From positions 1-64,000 of the forward strand of contig PJAB01000009.1 in NCBI GenBank assembly GCA_002887195.1: DNA of 64,000 nucleotides, given 5' to 3'. The DNA is from Chrysochromulina parva. Lineage: Eukaryota > Haptophyta > Prymnesiales > Chrysochromulinaceae. The first letter of the stretch is position 1, and each line of letters opens with the position of its first letter. Made by a program: the position numbers and the translations under genes. Shown here piece by piece: positions 18,662-27,006 of this stretch. The notes beneath the pieces are model-generated. The model ran no database searches. It had not been told where the DNA came from and was given only the letters and a program-made list of their open reading frames with translations.

Positions 18662-20302
18662 TCATTTCGGCGCAGTCCGAGTCACCCTCCGGCTCCGCCC
18701 TGGCTCCGAGCCTTTGGCCGAGCTACAAGCCGCGTCGGGCCCCGCTGAGCCTTCCGCGCCGGCGTCGTCCTTGTCGATGCCATCCACCTCTTCGTCCGCG
18801 CCAGCTGCACGCGCGACTAGCTCGACGTCGATGGCGAGGGGCCCCTTGGTATTCGAACCGACAGCACAGGAGACCAGGTCACCGCGCCGCAGCGAACGTC
18901 GCTTGCCATGGCCGCAGCCAGCGCGCAGCGCTGTATTGTGCACAAAGAGCGTGCCGCCATCCTGCACCGCCAGGCGCCCCCAGCCGCCCCGCCCATCCCA
19001 GTACGTACATTTGGCCTCATAGCGTACACCTGCTTTGTATTGGCTGCTTGGTGGCGGGGAGGAGCTGATGCCGGGCGCCGTGGTGGGTACGGAGGCGTCG
19101 GCGGCCGCCACGGAGGCCGCCTTGTCCTTGGCGCTGCCGCTCGCGCTGTCTGCCAGGGCCGCGCCAAATCCCGCACCCCCGACTGAACCGGCGTCGCTAC
19201 TGCCGGCGGCGCTACTGCCAGGAGCGCCGCCGCCATCGACGACGGCAATGCTGCCGACGCTCTTGGAAGCTGCCGCGACGGTCTGCCCTCCGCTGCTGCT
19301 GCTGCGCACGATGGCCTGCCACGAATGCGTCTCCGTCGCCGCCAACGCGAGCGCGCTGTAGTGCTGCGAGCCGTGAGGCGCCGTGGTGAGCAGCACCGTC
19401 GGCCCGCCGCGCTGCTTGAGTCGGCGGAGCTGTGGAATGAAATCTGTGTCCGACGTGATGAAGACGGCAGCGGTGGCCGCGCCGCTCGGGAGCAGTGCAA
19501 GGTCTCGCTCTAGCCGAGCGTTCAGCTTGCGATCGGCGTCCTCGCGCTTGGACGATGCGAGCACCTGCTCCACACCTGCGCGGTCGAGCGCCTTGCGCAG
19601 CGGCCTCCCAACTGAATCCGGCTCAAAGAAGGCCGTGATGGACGAGTCGATGCCCGCGCCCCACAGGCCGCGCGCCTCGAGCCAGCGCTCGAGCGCACAC
19701 ACGGCCTCGAAGGGGTCGATGCCTGAGGGAACTCCGACATTCTCAAAATCCCACAGCACGCGCGTGTGCCGCACGGCCGTCTCGCTCGTGCTGCTAGCGG
19801 CGCGCGAGGTGCTCGCGGCGGCCACAGCAGCCAGCCGCTGCTCGTGGCGCTCGCGCATCATCTCTCCAAACGTGACGAAGTCGCTCAGCCTGTCGAGCCG
19901 CCGCCGCGCTTCGACGAGCGCTTTGCTGCAAACACCGCAATCGTTGCCGCCACTGCCGCCATTCAGCAGTCGTGCTGCGCGCTCCGCCGAAAGGTCGAGG
20001 CGTGCAAGCTGCACGTCAAGCAGCCCATCGAGCGTCACCAGGAACTGCTCGTGGATGGCGGTCATGCGGAGCTCAAAGTCGCCCGCGGCGGCAGAAAAGC
20101 GCGCGAAGACGTAGCAATGCTCCGCGAAGAACGAGGCAAACGCCGATTCCCAATCGTGTCCAGCGAGGTAGGAATCAAGAACCTCGCCGGCAAAGCCCTC
20201 GAGGCGGGCGGTGAACGTGTCGCGCAGCTGCTTCAGCTCCTTTTCGTGCTGGAGCCGCACCGCCTCAGGTTCGGACGCGTTGGCAGGGCCGGAGGCACTC
20301 AT
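18662..20302 (-). CDS. Three-module protein: BART-like, NYN nuclease, cold-shock domain
   Basis: 546 residues from the ATG at 20302. Residues about 25-105 look like a BART/ARL2-binding helical domain (a FFAEHC block and an IHEQFLVTLDGLLD block), a ciliary and Arl-effector fold. Residues about 175-325 are a NYN domain (PIN-like RNase fold): LWDFENVG gives the first acidic site and ITSDTDF the second. After a Gly/Ser/Ala linker, residues about 420-490 form a cold-shock/OB fold with GGWGRL and LFVHNTAL as the two RNA-binding strands and NTKGPLAIDV at the end. NYN and cold-shock together suggest an RNA-cleaving or RNA-regulating protein. The BART call is the least certain. It is divergent from CFAP206 across 264 bp. 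Confidence 0.8.
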   Translation of the reverse strand: MSASGPANASEPEAVRLQHEKELKQLRDTFTARLEGFAGEVLDSYLAGHDWESAFASFFAEHCYVFARFSAAAGDFELRMTAIHEQFLVTLDGLLDVQLARLDLSAERAARLLNGGSGGNDCGVCSKALVEARRRLDRLSDFVTFGEMMRERHEQRLAAVAAASTSRAASSTSETAVRHTRVLWDFENVGVPSGIDPFEAVCALERWLEARGLWGAGIDSSITAFFEPDSVGRPLRKALDRAGVEQVLASSKREDADRKLNARLERDLALLPSGAATAAVFITSDTDFIPQLRRLKQRGGPTVLLTTAPHGSQHYSALALAATETHSWQAIVRSSSSGGQTVAAASKSVGSIAVVDGGGAPGSSAAGSSDAGSVGGAGFGAALADSASGSAKDKAASVAAADASVPTTAPGISSSPPPSSQYKAGVRYEAKCTYWDGRGGWGRLAVQDGGTLFVHNTALRAGCGHGKRRSLRRGDLVSCAVGSNTKGPLAIDVELVARAAGADEEVDGIDKDDAGAEGSAGPDAACSSAKGSEPGRSRRVTRTAPK

Positions 20303-20566
20303 GGAAGTATCGCGATGAAAGGCGCATTAATGCCGCACGAACTTCTCGAAGAGAAAGAAGGTTGAATATCTAATCAAGGTCTTTGTTATTTCACGTACAT
20401 GTAGTCCTAATCGTGCCATGACTCAAATGAAAAGCTCGACACGGCGCTTCGATCGTCTCTCTCTCCGTTGTATTTTTTTTGCGTTCCGGCCCCTTGCTTT
20501 GTCCCTGCATCGGGGCTGCGCTGTGCAAGCGGAGCAGAGCCCCGTCGGTCATCAACTAGGGCCAGC
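20303..20566. promoter_or_regulatory. Shared promoter gap, NYN protein and CFAP206
   Basis: 264 bp between divergent start codons. The gap contains a TACATGTA palindrome at 20396-20403 and a T-rich run (gtatttttttt) just upstream of the CFAP206 leader. Three other TACATGTA sites occur in the window, two of them in promoter gaps. Confidence 0.4.
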
Positions 20567-22510
20567 ATGGAAGCCATCCGCCGCATCGTGCAGGAGATCG
20601 TCTTCATCTGCCGCGTGCGCAATGTGCAGGTGTCTGACACACTCTCTGCGTTCATGGCCCGTGCGGTCGTGCTTGAGAATGCCGACAAATTCCCGCTCGA
20701 CAAGGAGCTCAACGAGTCGGACGTGCAGGAGCTGATTAAGATGGCGTGCGAAAGGTTGTGCGAAGCCGACTCGCCACCGTTAGAAACCGTAAAGATGCAG
20801 GTGGCGCTGGACGCGGCGCGGTTGCAAGAAGGCGAGGCCCTGGAGCAGGCACGGGCCGAGCGCGAGCGCAAAGAGGGTGGGCTGGTGGCGGGAATCTCGG
20901 AGACGCGGCTTAAGCCGGGCAATGACGTCGAGGCGCTCACTGCGCTCTACCGGAAGATCTTCAACTTCCTCGTGGTGCGCGCCGGCCTCGAGCCGGGAAC
21001 CGATCGGCCGGCGGAGCGTGAGATCGCGGCGGCGCTCGAATCGGTCTTCCCGCGCATCGGGCTCAAGGCATTCACCGCGCTGCCCAACGAGGACAAGGTC
21101 GCGCAGCTGCACGAGCTCTCTAACATCGTCCTCGGCATCCGCCTCTTCAACCGACACATTGGCAAGGGCGGCGCGGGTATTGTGGACCTGCACATGCAGG
21201 CAGCCTCGCTCGCAGCCGAGCTGACGACGGCGGCGACGGCGGAGCTGCAGCAGGCAGAGACGGTTTGCGGCCAGTACGTCGACGTCATCGCACACAAGTA
21301 CCGCGCGCCCGCAGCGGGCGAGGCGGCCCCGGCCCGCCTGCAGGCCGAGTTGACCAACCGTAGGCAGTATGCGTCGTACTTGATGGAACTGGCGAGTACG
21401 TTCAAGCAGGCGGCGTCGCACGTGGAGGAGCTCTCGCGCATGTTCCTGTCTGAGATGCAGCAACTGCAGACGCTCGTGGGCAACCGCTCGTCGGTGCCCA
21501 AGGAGCAAGTCTACCCGCGCTTCGACTCGCTCGCCAAGCTGTGGAGTGCGTTTCGGGAGGAGCTCGCCCTCTTGCATGCACGCCAACTGACGCTCTCCAC
21601 TCTGCGCGGCTTCGACGCGTCCTTCAGTTCGACTCTCCGCCCCGACGACCTCTCGGCCGCGCGCGCCGCGCGCCGCGCCGCGGAGGCCATGCGCCCGCAC
21701 GCGTCCGAGATGCCGCCGCCATCCGCCGTGCCGCCGCGAGCCGCCGCGGACGCTGCCGCACGGCTCGCGGCGGCCGAGGAGCCTTTGGCCGGGCCCGAGA
21801 GCACGGCGCGCGCGCTGTCGGAGCGCGAGGCGAGCCAGGCGCTGCACGAGGCGCGCCTCGAGATCGAGGGCTTCTGCTTGTACACGGTTGTCCAGCGTGA
21901 CGGCCTCCTGCTCCCCGCGGCGCCATCGGCGATAGCCCTCTTCCGAGATCGGTATTATGGCTTTGTGGACGCGGCCACGCGGGACGCTTTCGTGGAGGCG
22001 CCCGCCAAGTACCACGCGGCGCTGCTCGGCGTCGCCAAGCGCATGCCGGAGCTCATCCACATGCTCCGACTGCAGGAGCACTTCCCCGCCGCCTCGATCG
22101 CCGAGATCATGCGACAGAACGCGCAGGCACAGATGGGATCGTCTGTCATGAGTCACGTGCGCTCCTTCCAGGACGCCGCCTCGCAGACGCCCACGCACTT
22201 CGTCGAGAAGCACATCGACTACTCGTACGAGTGGAACGAGTTTGCGCTCCGCCGGCGCGCGCTGCACCTCGCGAACCTGCGTCAGAAGGTGACGAAATCC
22301 ACGCAGATGGCCGTCTCCGCCTTCCGCCGAGAGTCCGAGACGCAGGTGTACTTGCCCACCGACGACGCGACGCAGACGGGCGTCTCGACGGGCACCAACC
22401 CGCCCCAGTCGGTCAACTACATTGCGGGCCTGCGCGGCGCGCCCGATGAGGTCATGGAGCTCGTCAACCTGACCATCGACCCCGAGATCGTGATTGGCAA
22501 GTACCGGTGA
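20567..22510 (+). CDS. CFAP206: Cilia- and flagella-associated protein 206
   Basis: 647 residues, close to the animal protein (about 620). CFAP206/FAP206 is an axonemal protein at the base of radial spoke 2 that anchors dynein c. The match runs the whole length: the N-terminal block with VSDTLSAFMARAVVLE, SDVQELIKMACERL and ETVKMQVALD, then LTALYRKIFNFLVVRAGL, ALESVFPRIGLKAF and GIRLFNRHIGKGGAGI. The C-terminal half keeps the FCLYTVVQRDGLLLPA block and the VDAATRDAF region. The start at 20567 (MEAIRRIVQEI) fits the conserved N-terminus; an ATG 99 bases upstream is in frame but adds non-conserved residues. The gene shows the organism builds motile flagella. Confidence 0.95.
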   Translation: MEAIRRIVQEIVFICRVRNVQVSDTLSAFMARAVVLENADKFPLDKELNESDVQELIKMACERLCEADSPPLETVKMQVALDAARLQEGEALEQARAERERKEGGLVAGISETRLKPGNDVEALTALYRKIFNFLVVRAGLEPGTDRPAEREIAAALESVFPRIGLKAFTALPNEDKVAQLHELSNIVLGIRLFNRHIGKGGAGIVDLHMQAASLAAELTTAATAELQQAETVCGQYVDVIAHKYRAPAAGEAAPARLQAELTNRRQYASYLMELASTFKQAASHVEELSRMFLSEMQQLQTLVGNRSSVPKEQVYPRFDSLAKLWSAFREELALLHARQLTLSTLRGFDASFSSTLRPDDLSAARAARRAAEAMRPHASEMPPPSAVPPRAAADAAARLAAAEEPLAGPESTARALSEREASQALHEARLEIEGFCLYTVVQRDGLLLPAAPSAIALFRDRYYGFVDAATRDAFVEAPAKYHAALLGVAKRMPELIHMLRLQEHFPAASIAEIMRQNAQAQMGSSVMSHVRSFQDAASQTPTHFVEKHIDYSYEWNEFALRRRALHLANLRQKVTKSTQMAVSAFRRESETQVYLPTDDATQTGVSTGTNPPQSVNYIAGLRGAPDEVMELVNLTIDPEIVIGKYR

Positions 22511-22882
22511 GCGTAGCGGCGAGTGTGTCCGCGCGCCCAGCTGGGCGCGCGGTGGGGCGTGCAGGGGCGGAGCGCGCGCGGGAGCAGCATGCCGTCTCGC
22601 CGCTATGCTGGATGGAGATGAGAGAGAGAGGAAGGGTCAGAGCGCAGTGCCACGGTGGGAGCGCGTCGGAGCCACCCCACCTGTAACCCCACCTGCCACC
22701 AAGGGCAATCGCGCAACGGGTCGGCGCGTACAACGTCCAAGGCATATACGCGCGGTTAGAATCGTGGAATCACGCGCGCGTTTACACGCTTGACGTGGGA
22801 GATACGAGCACGCGACCTCGGCAGAAACTCTTGATTGCAACGAAGATTTTAGACCGTCCAGCGTCATCAAGCGCGCCAACCC
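22511..22882. other. Intergenic stretch
   Basis: These 372 bp lie between CFAP206 and the next plus-strand gene. A GA-rich run (gatgagagagagaggaag) lies near 22615-22635. The open frames are not supported. It should contain the promoter of the gene at 22883. Confidence 0.45.
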
Positions 22883-25102
22883 ATGCTGCGCGGCACGCTT
22901 TGTGTGCTGCGTCCCACGACGCCGGCGATGACGATGCCGACGATGCGGCTCGCCGACCACTCCGCCTCGGTGCGCGCGTCGAAGCCGGAGCTCAACGTGC
23001 CAGCCCAAGACCACCTGAGCAAACTCCACTTCGAGCTCGACGCCATCAAGGCGCAGTTGGAGCGTCTCTCAGCTGATGCGGAAGAGGTGAAGGCCCCCGC
23101 GCTGAGCACGGAGCCAGAGTGGATGCTCCACGCCAAAGAGTCCATCAAGGCACAGTTCGGCAGTCTCTCGGCAGGTGCCGACAAGTTGAGGGCATCCATC
23201 CCGAGCGAGGAGCCCGAGTGGATGCTTCGCGCCAAAGAACTGTTCGTCACGGCCCACCCTCAGGTGGCCGACTTCGTGGAGGACATCGCCGAGGAAGCCT
23301 CGATGACGATTGAGACCCTCGCCGAAGATGTCTCAGCGACGCTCAAGGCGCCAGTCGAGTGGTTGACCAAGCTCGTCCTCCCTCCTGTTGCCCCTCGCGC
23401 TGCCACAAAGGCTCCTCACCAGCTGCACGACGAAGCGGCCGCCAAGGCGGCATGGCTTGCCAAGCTCGAGCAAACGAGAGCGGGTGCACCGACGGCACGG
23501 AGCAAGACTCCGCCGACGCCGCGGAGGCCGACGCGCTCCCCCGAGCCGCTGACGGTGGCCGAGCTCAAAGCGAGGATCTTAGCTCTCAACGATCCCGACA
23601 AGTTGAAGGACAAGGTCAAGGAGGACGTACAGACCGTGCTGCACACGCTCGACGAGCAGCTCAAGAAGGTTCGCGCCGCCACGCCCACGTATGCCCTGTA
23701 CGCGCGCGCGCTAGCCGAGCTCGCAGCCGACGGCGCCAAGGCCACGCTCGGCCCCAAGTTCATTGCGCTCCTTGAGGAGCCTCAGACACAGCAGAAGCTC
23801 GCCGACGCGCTCGGCTCCATCCTCGCGGCACAGCAGCGCGCGTCCGCCACGGTGGTCAGCACGCAAGAGGCCATGTCCGACGTGTTTGCGGGCGTCGTGG
23901 GCTCGGTGGCACAGCTGGCCGACGAGGTTCGTCAGCTCAAGGACGAGATCAAAGCTCGCCAGCAAGAGGACGAATCTCGTCTTGGAGATCGCCGGCGTAA
24001 GGACGAGTCAACTGCCAAGCCGGCGTGGCTCGCGCAGCTCGAGCTCCACGAAAAGGAGCTCCGTGCCTTATCATCGGCGCTCTTCCAAACGGGGACGAAG
24101 CAGGGCACGAAGCAGGTTGGAGAGAATGAAGGCGCAGCCAAGGTGCACCTCGAAGAGGCGCGTTCCCGAGCACTTGAGAAGGCGTCGGAAGCCCTTGAGA
24201 AGGCCGAGCTCGCGGTGCTGGCCAAGCAGCTCGAGGATGCGAGGGCCGCCCATGCTGCTGCGGCCGCCGTCCGGGACGCACTGAAGGCCAAGCAGCAGCC
24301 GCAGCCGCAGCCGCAGCCGCGGCGGCAGCAGCAGCAGCAGACCATCCACACAATTGAGGCGTTGTCTGCACCTGCAGTGGAGGCAGATCCGCCGATGCCG
24401 GTGAGGTTGAATAGCTATGTGGCTGTTGAGCCGCCATCGGACGTACCTATGGCGATGGCGTTCTCGCTGCCCCCGCCAGAGGCGTTGACTGCACCTCCAG
24501 TGGAGGCAGATCCGCATATGTCGGCGACGACACCGATTCGCGACGAGGCAGCGGCCAAGGCGGCGTGGCTTGCTAAGATCAGCACCGGCTCAAGCTTGCC
24601 CAAGGTGAATGGCGCAGCTGACAAGTCGAACATTGTCGCGTCGAAGATTAGTTCCGAGCAGCACAAGGTCGCCGAGGCGAGCAGCACCGACGACCAGCTG
24701 GCCAAGCAGGACTACTTGGCCTACCTAGCAAAGCATGCGGCCATGCACGCGAGTGGCACCGACCAGCCCGCCCAGACTCGGGAGGCGGAGAGGGAGGCGG
24801 ATGCGCAGGAGAAGCGCCTAGCTGAGCATCGGGCACGCGAGGCGGCGCGGCTGCAGGAAGAGTTACTCGCGATGAAGATCAAGCTTGCGCAGCTCGAGGG
24901 CACGGACGGGCAGTCTGCCAGCAGCACCGAGCAGCTAGAGTCACCTGTGAAGCAGCAGGCCAGCCCGGCCAGTAGCACCGACCAGCTGGACCAACTGAGC
25001 GACTTCCCGGCGCTCAAAGAGTACCTGGCCAAGCAGGAATACATGGCGTACCTTGACAAGCACGAGCATCTGGCCAAGCGCCGCCGCACGACGGGCATTT
25101 GA
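22883..25102 (+). CDS. Ala/Lys/Glu-rich repeat protein, unknown
   Basis: 739 residues from the ATG at 22883. The N-terminus (MLRGTLCVLRPTTPAM...) is hydrophobic and basic and could be an organelle leader. Three motif families recur: EPEWML(H/R)AKE (twice, near 78 and 110), DEAAAKAAWLAK (twice, near 180 and 553, with a related KPAWLAQLE near 375), and KQ(D/E)Y(L/M)AYL.KH (twice, near 613 and 713). Between them are coiled coils and a polyQ/QP stretch near 475. The repeats flanking coiled coil suggest a structural or scaffold protein with multiple short binding motifs. I recognise no family. Confidence 0.7.
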   Translation: MLRGTLCVLRPTTPAMTMPTMRLADHSASVRASKPELNVPAQDHLSKLHFELDAIKAQLERLSADAEEVKAPALSTEPEWMLHAKESIKAQFGSLSAGADKLRASIPSEEPEWMLRAKELFVTAHPQVADFVEDIAEEASMTIETLAEDVSATLKAPVEWLTKLVLPPVAPRAATKAPHQLHDEAAAKAAWLAKLEQTRAGAPTARSKTPPTPRRPTRSPEPLTVAELKARILALNDPDKLKDKVKEDVQTVLHTLDEQLKKVRAATPTYALYARALAELAADGAKATLGPKFIALLEEPQTQQKLADALGSILAAQQRASATVVSTQEAMSDVFAGVVGSVAQLADEVRQLKDEIKARQQEDESRLGDRRRKDESTAKPAWLAQLELHEKELRALSSALFQTGTKQGTKQVGENEGAAKVHLEEARSRALEKASEALEKAELAVLAKQLEDARAAHAAAAAVRDALKAKQQPQPQPQPRRQQQQQTIHTIEALSAPAVEADPPMPVRLNSYVAVEPPSDVPMAMAFSLPPPEALTAPPVEADPHMSATTPIRDEAAAKAAWLAKISTGSSLPKVNGAADKSNIVASKISSEQHKVAEASSTDDQLAKQDYLAYLAKHAAMHASGTDQPAQTREAEREADAQEKRLAEHRAREAARLQEELLAMKIKLAQLEGTDGQSASSTEQLESPVKQQASPASSTDQLDQLSDFPALKEYLAKQEYMAYLDKHEHLAKRRRTTGI

Positions 25103-25508
25103 AGATGCGAAGGCGCTCGGGTTGATGGCGTGAGTTTCCGGATACGTGCATGCATGGCGCGCCTGCAGGCACGGCATAGCAGAGGCAGCGGCGGCGAGGG
25201 CGCGAGGCGGATAAACAACGAGCGCACGGAGACGCAGTTCCACAGACCACAGTTGCGAGACATCACGGAGGTTGGACGTTGGACGTTGGAGCCCGGCATA
25301 CGCCCACGTCGATAGTCTCCCGGCATATGAAATTTGCATGTTAGCTGATAGTAAGCCGTTGCACAACCGGATACACATTGTTTCTAGAATTCAAGAGTGG
25401 AGATCCAATCTCGCAAGAAGTTTCCGAAATCCAAGAGGACTCCACCTTGCCCCGAGCCCCGCGCGACAGAGACGGCGGACCGACGGTTCCACATATACTA
25501 CTAAGGCT
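25103..25508. other. Intergenic stretch, promoter of the PsbP-like gene
   Basis: These 406 bp lie upstream of the PsbP-like gene. They contain a short direct duplication (ttggacgttggacgttgga, 25271-25289) and an AT-richer patch near 25320-25390. An open frame runs in from 25272 but lacks support before the ATG at 25509. Confidence 0.45.
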
Positions 25509-26399
25509 ATGCATACTAAGTGCTTACTCTTGGGACTTGCGGCCGCAGGGGCACTCCGGTCGCAACTTAAACAGCCAGCCACCGCTGGGCGGCGAGCTGT
25601 TCTCGGCGCTGCGCTGACGAGTCTCGCTGGCAGCACACTCCCTGCACTTGCCGGTGGCGTTCCAGAAGGCATGCGCACCTCAGAGTCATACTCAAATCTG
25701 CAACAGCTGTCTCCACAAACGACTGGCTCCCTCGGAGCCGGCACCATATCCTCGCGCTCGCGGCCAGTCACGGGCGTGGTCCTGCTTGATGAGGTGCAGG
25801 AGGCCGGCAAGAAGGATGCACCGACAGTTTCCGCTGATCTGGTGCTTGACGGAGGCGTCGTCGCGACTGCGACATTCGACTCGGAGCCTGGCTACCCGCT
25901 GATTCGTGGAATGTTTTACGACGTGGAGGTGCGCAGCAAGAGCAACGACGGAGCGTTCTTACAAGTGGCGGGGCTGCCTCAGGGCAAAACCCTCAGTGAC
26001 ATGGACGACCAGTTCTTTGCAAAGGCCGTCTTCTCGACTGAGGGTCGATTCGGCGCGTACGGTGCACCCACGGACATCAAGATCGTCGGATCAGATCGGA
26101 GCGAGAGCCGGCGCATGATCGAGATGTCGTTCTCGGCCATGAGCCCGGGGCAGACAGAGGTGCCACGCCGTGCGCTGTTGGCTGCGGTCCAGCCCGAGGG
26201 GGCTACCGACGTTGTGATGTTCGTCGGAGGCTCGACTGCCTCGCAATGGAAGAAGTCGGAGCCGGCCCTGCGCAAAATGGCAACTTCCTATCGCATCGTA
26301 CGCACGCGGCCGACAAATATTCAGCGAAAGTCCAAGGCTGATTACCGCTTTGAGGAGCAAGGCGGCCTTAAGGAGAAGGTCGACGACTCGGTGTTTTGA
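25509..26399 (+). CDS. PsbP-like thylakoid lumen protein
   Basis: 296 residues from the ATG at 25509. The leader has two parts: MHTKCLLLGLAAAGA looks like an ER-type signal, followed by a basic transit region, then RRAVLGAALTSLAGSTLPALAGG, a twin-arginine lumen-targeting signal. This is the order expected for a lumen protein of a secondary plastid. The mature region ends with a PsbP-type pattern: RFGAYGAPTDIKI, PGQTEVPRRALLAAV, and QWKKSEPALRKMATSYRI. PsbP family members support oxygen evolution or photosystem assembly on the lumen side. Whether this is PsbP itself or a PsbP-domain relative cannot be decided by eye. Stop is TGA, so TGA acts as a normal stop in this genome. Confidence 0.75.
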   Translation: MHTKCLLLGLAAAGALRSQLKQPATAGRRAVLGAALTSLAGSTLPALAGGVPEGMRTSESYSNLQQLSPQTTGSLGAGTISSRSRPVTGVVLLDEVQEAGKKDAPTVSADLVLDGGVVATATFDSEPGYPLIRGMFYDVEVRSKSNDGAFLQVAGLPQGKTLSDMDDQFFAKAVFSTEGRFGAYGAPTDIKIVGSDRSESRRMIEMSFSAMSPGQTEVPRRALLAAVQPEGATDVVMFVGGSTASQWKKSEPALRKMATSYRIVRTRPTNIQRKSKADYRFEEQGGLKEKVDDSVF

Positions 26400-26514
26400 C
26401 GTGGGCTTGTGTTTTGACGTGGGTAAGTGCAGTGTTGAAGAGCAACTAAAATACTAGCTCGATTGCAATCGGTCTTTTCGCGACTCTGCGGACTTCAAGT
26501 TCTCTCACTGTGTG

Positions 26515-26811
26515 TTATGTTGTCCTCTGGCGCTTCTCGCCGCTGCCGCTACTCTCCGGTGTTGACGATGGCGGGCGTGGATTATTGCGCGGCGCAATCA
26601 CAGCTCGCAATCGTGCTTCAGTTAGGAGCTGGCTGCGCTCATCACTCTTTTGCTTGGCTGTCTCGTACAGCCGACACATGTTGATCTCAAGCGTTCGCTG
26701 CTTCTTCTGGAGCTTCTGCACGAGCTGCTGTGCGTCCTTGACCCTCTGCCGCAACTCGTTCACGCGCTGCTCCTCGGCTTCCACCTGCTCCGCCAGCCGC
26801 TTCTGCTCCAT
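26515..26811 (-). CDS. Small coiled-coil protein
   Basis: 98 residues from the ATG at 26811. Residues 1-70 form a strong coiled coil (segments VEAEEQRVNELRQRVKDAQQ and KLQKKQRTLEINMCRLYETA). The tail is basic and Ser/Pro-rich. The ATG lies directly after a possible acceptor (aactcacag), so an upstream exon cannot be excluded. The convergent gene at 25509 ends 115 bp away and the divergent lactonase starts 195 bp away, leaving room for a real compact gene. The antisense frame looks like a shadow. Confidence 0.6.
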   Translation of the reverse strand: MEQKRLAEQVEAEEQRVNELRQRVKDAQQLVQKLQKKQRTLEINMCRLYETAKQKSDERSQLLTEARLRAVIAPRNNPRPPSSTPESSGSGEKRQRTT

Positions 26812-27006
26812 CTGTGAGTTGCGAACTTCGCGAGTTCATTCATACATGAAAACACACCAAGACGCGTCTACACGGAACGGCGGACATATCAGGCGGGTTA
26901 GCCTCGGTGGCCCCAGCTTCGACGGAAGCCTTCTTTTTTCATGTGAACAGAGCGACTTTTGTCATGTGCTCCCACACCATTTAATCACCGCACGCTCGCG
27001 GAGGCC
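26812..27006. promoter_or_regulatory. Shared promoter gap, small coiled-coil gene and lactonase
   Basis: 195 bp between divergent ATGs. It has no clear TATA box; a T-rich run (ttcttttttc) lies about 70 bp upstream of the lactonase ATG. Confidence 0.4.

Noticed and set aside
20780..22267. 495-residue minus-strand frame opposite CFAP206
   Set aside because: Arg/Leu/His-rich translation typical of antisense GC-rich coding DNA; CFAP206 homology is unmistakable.
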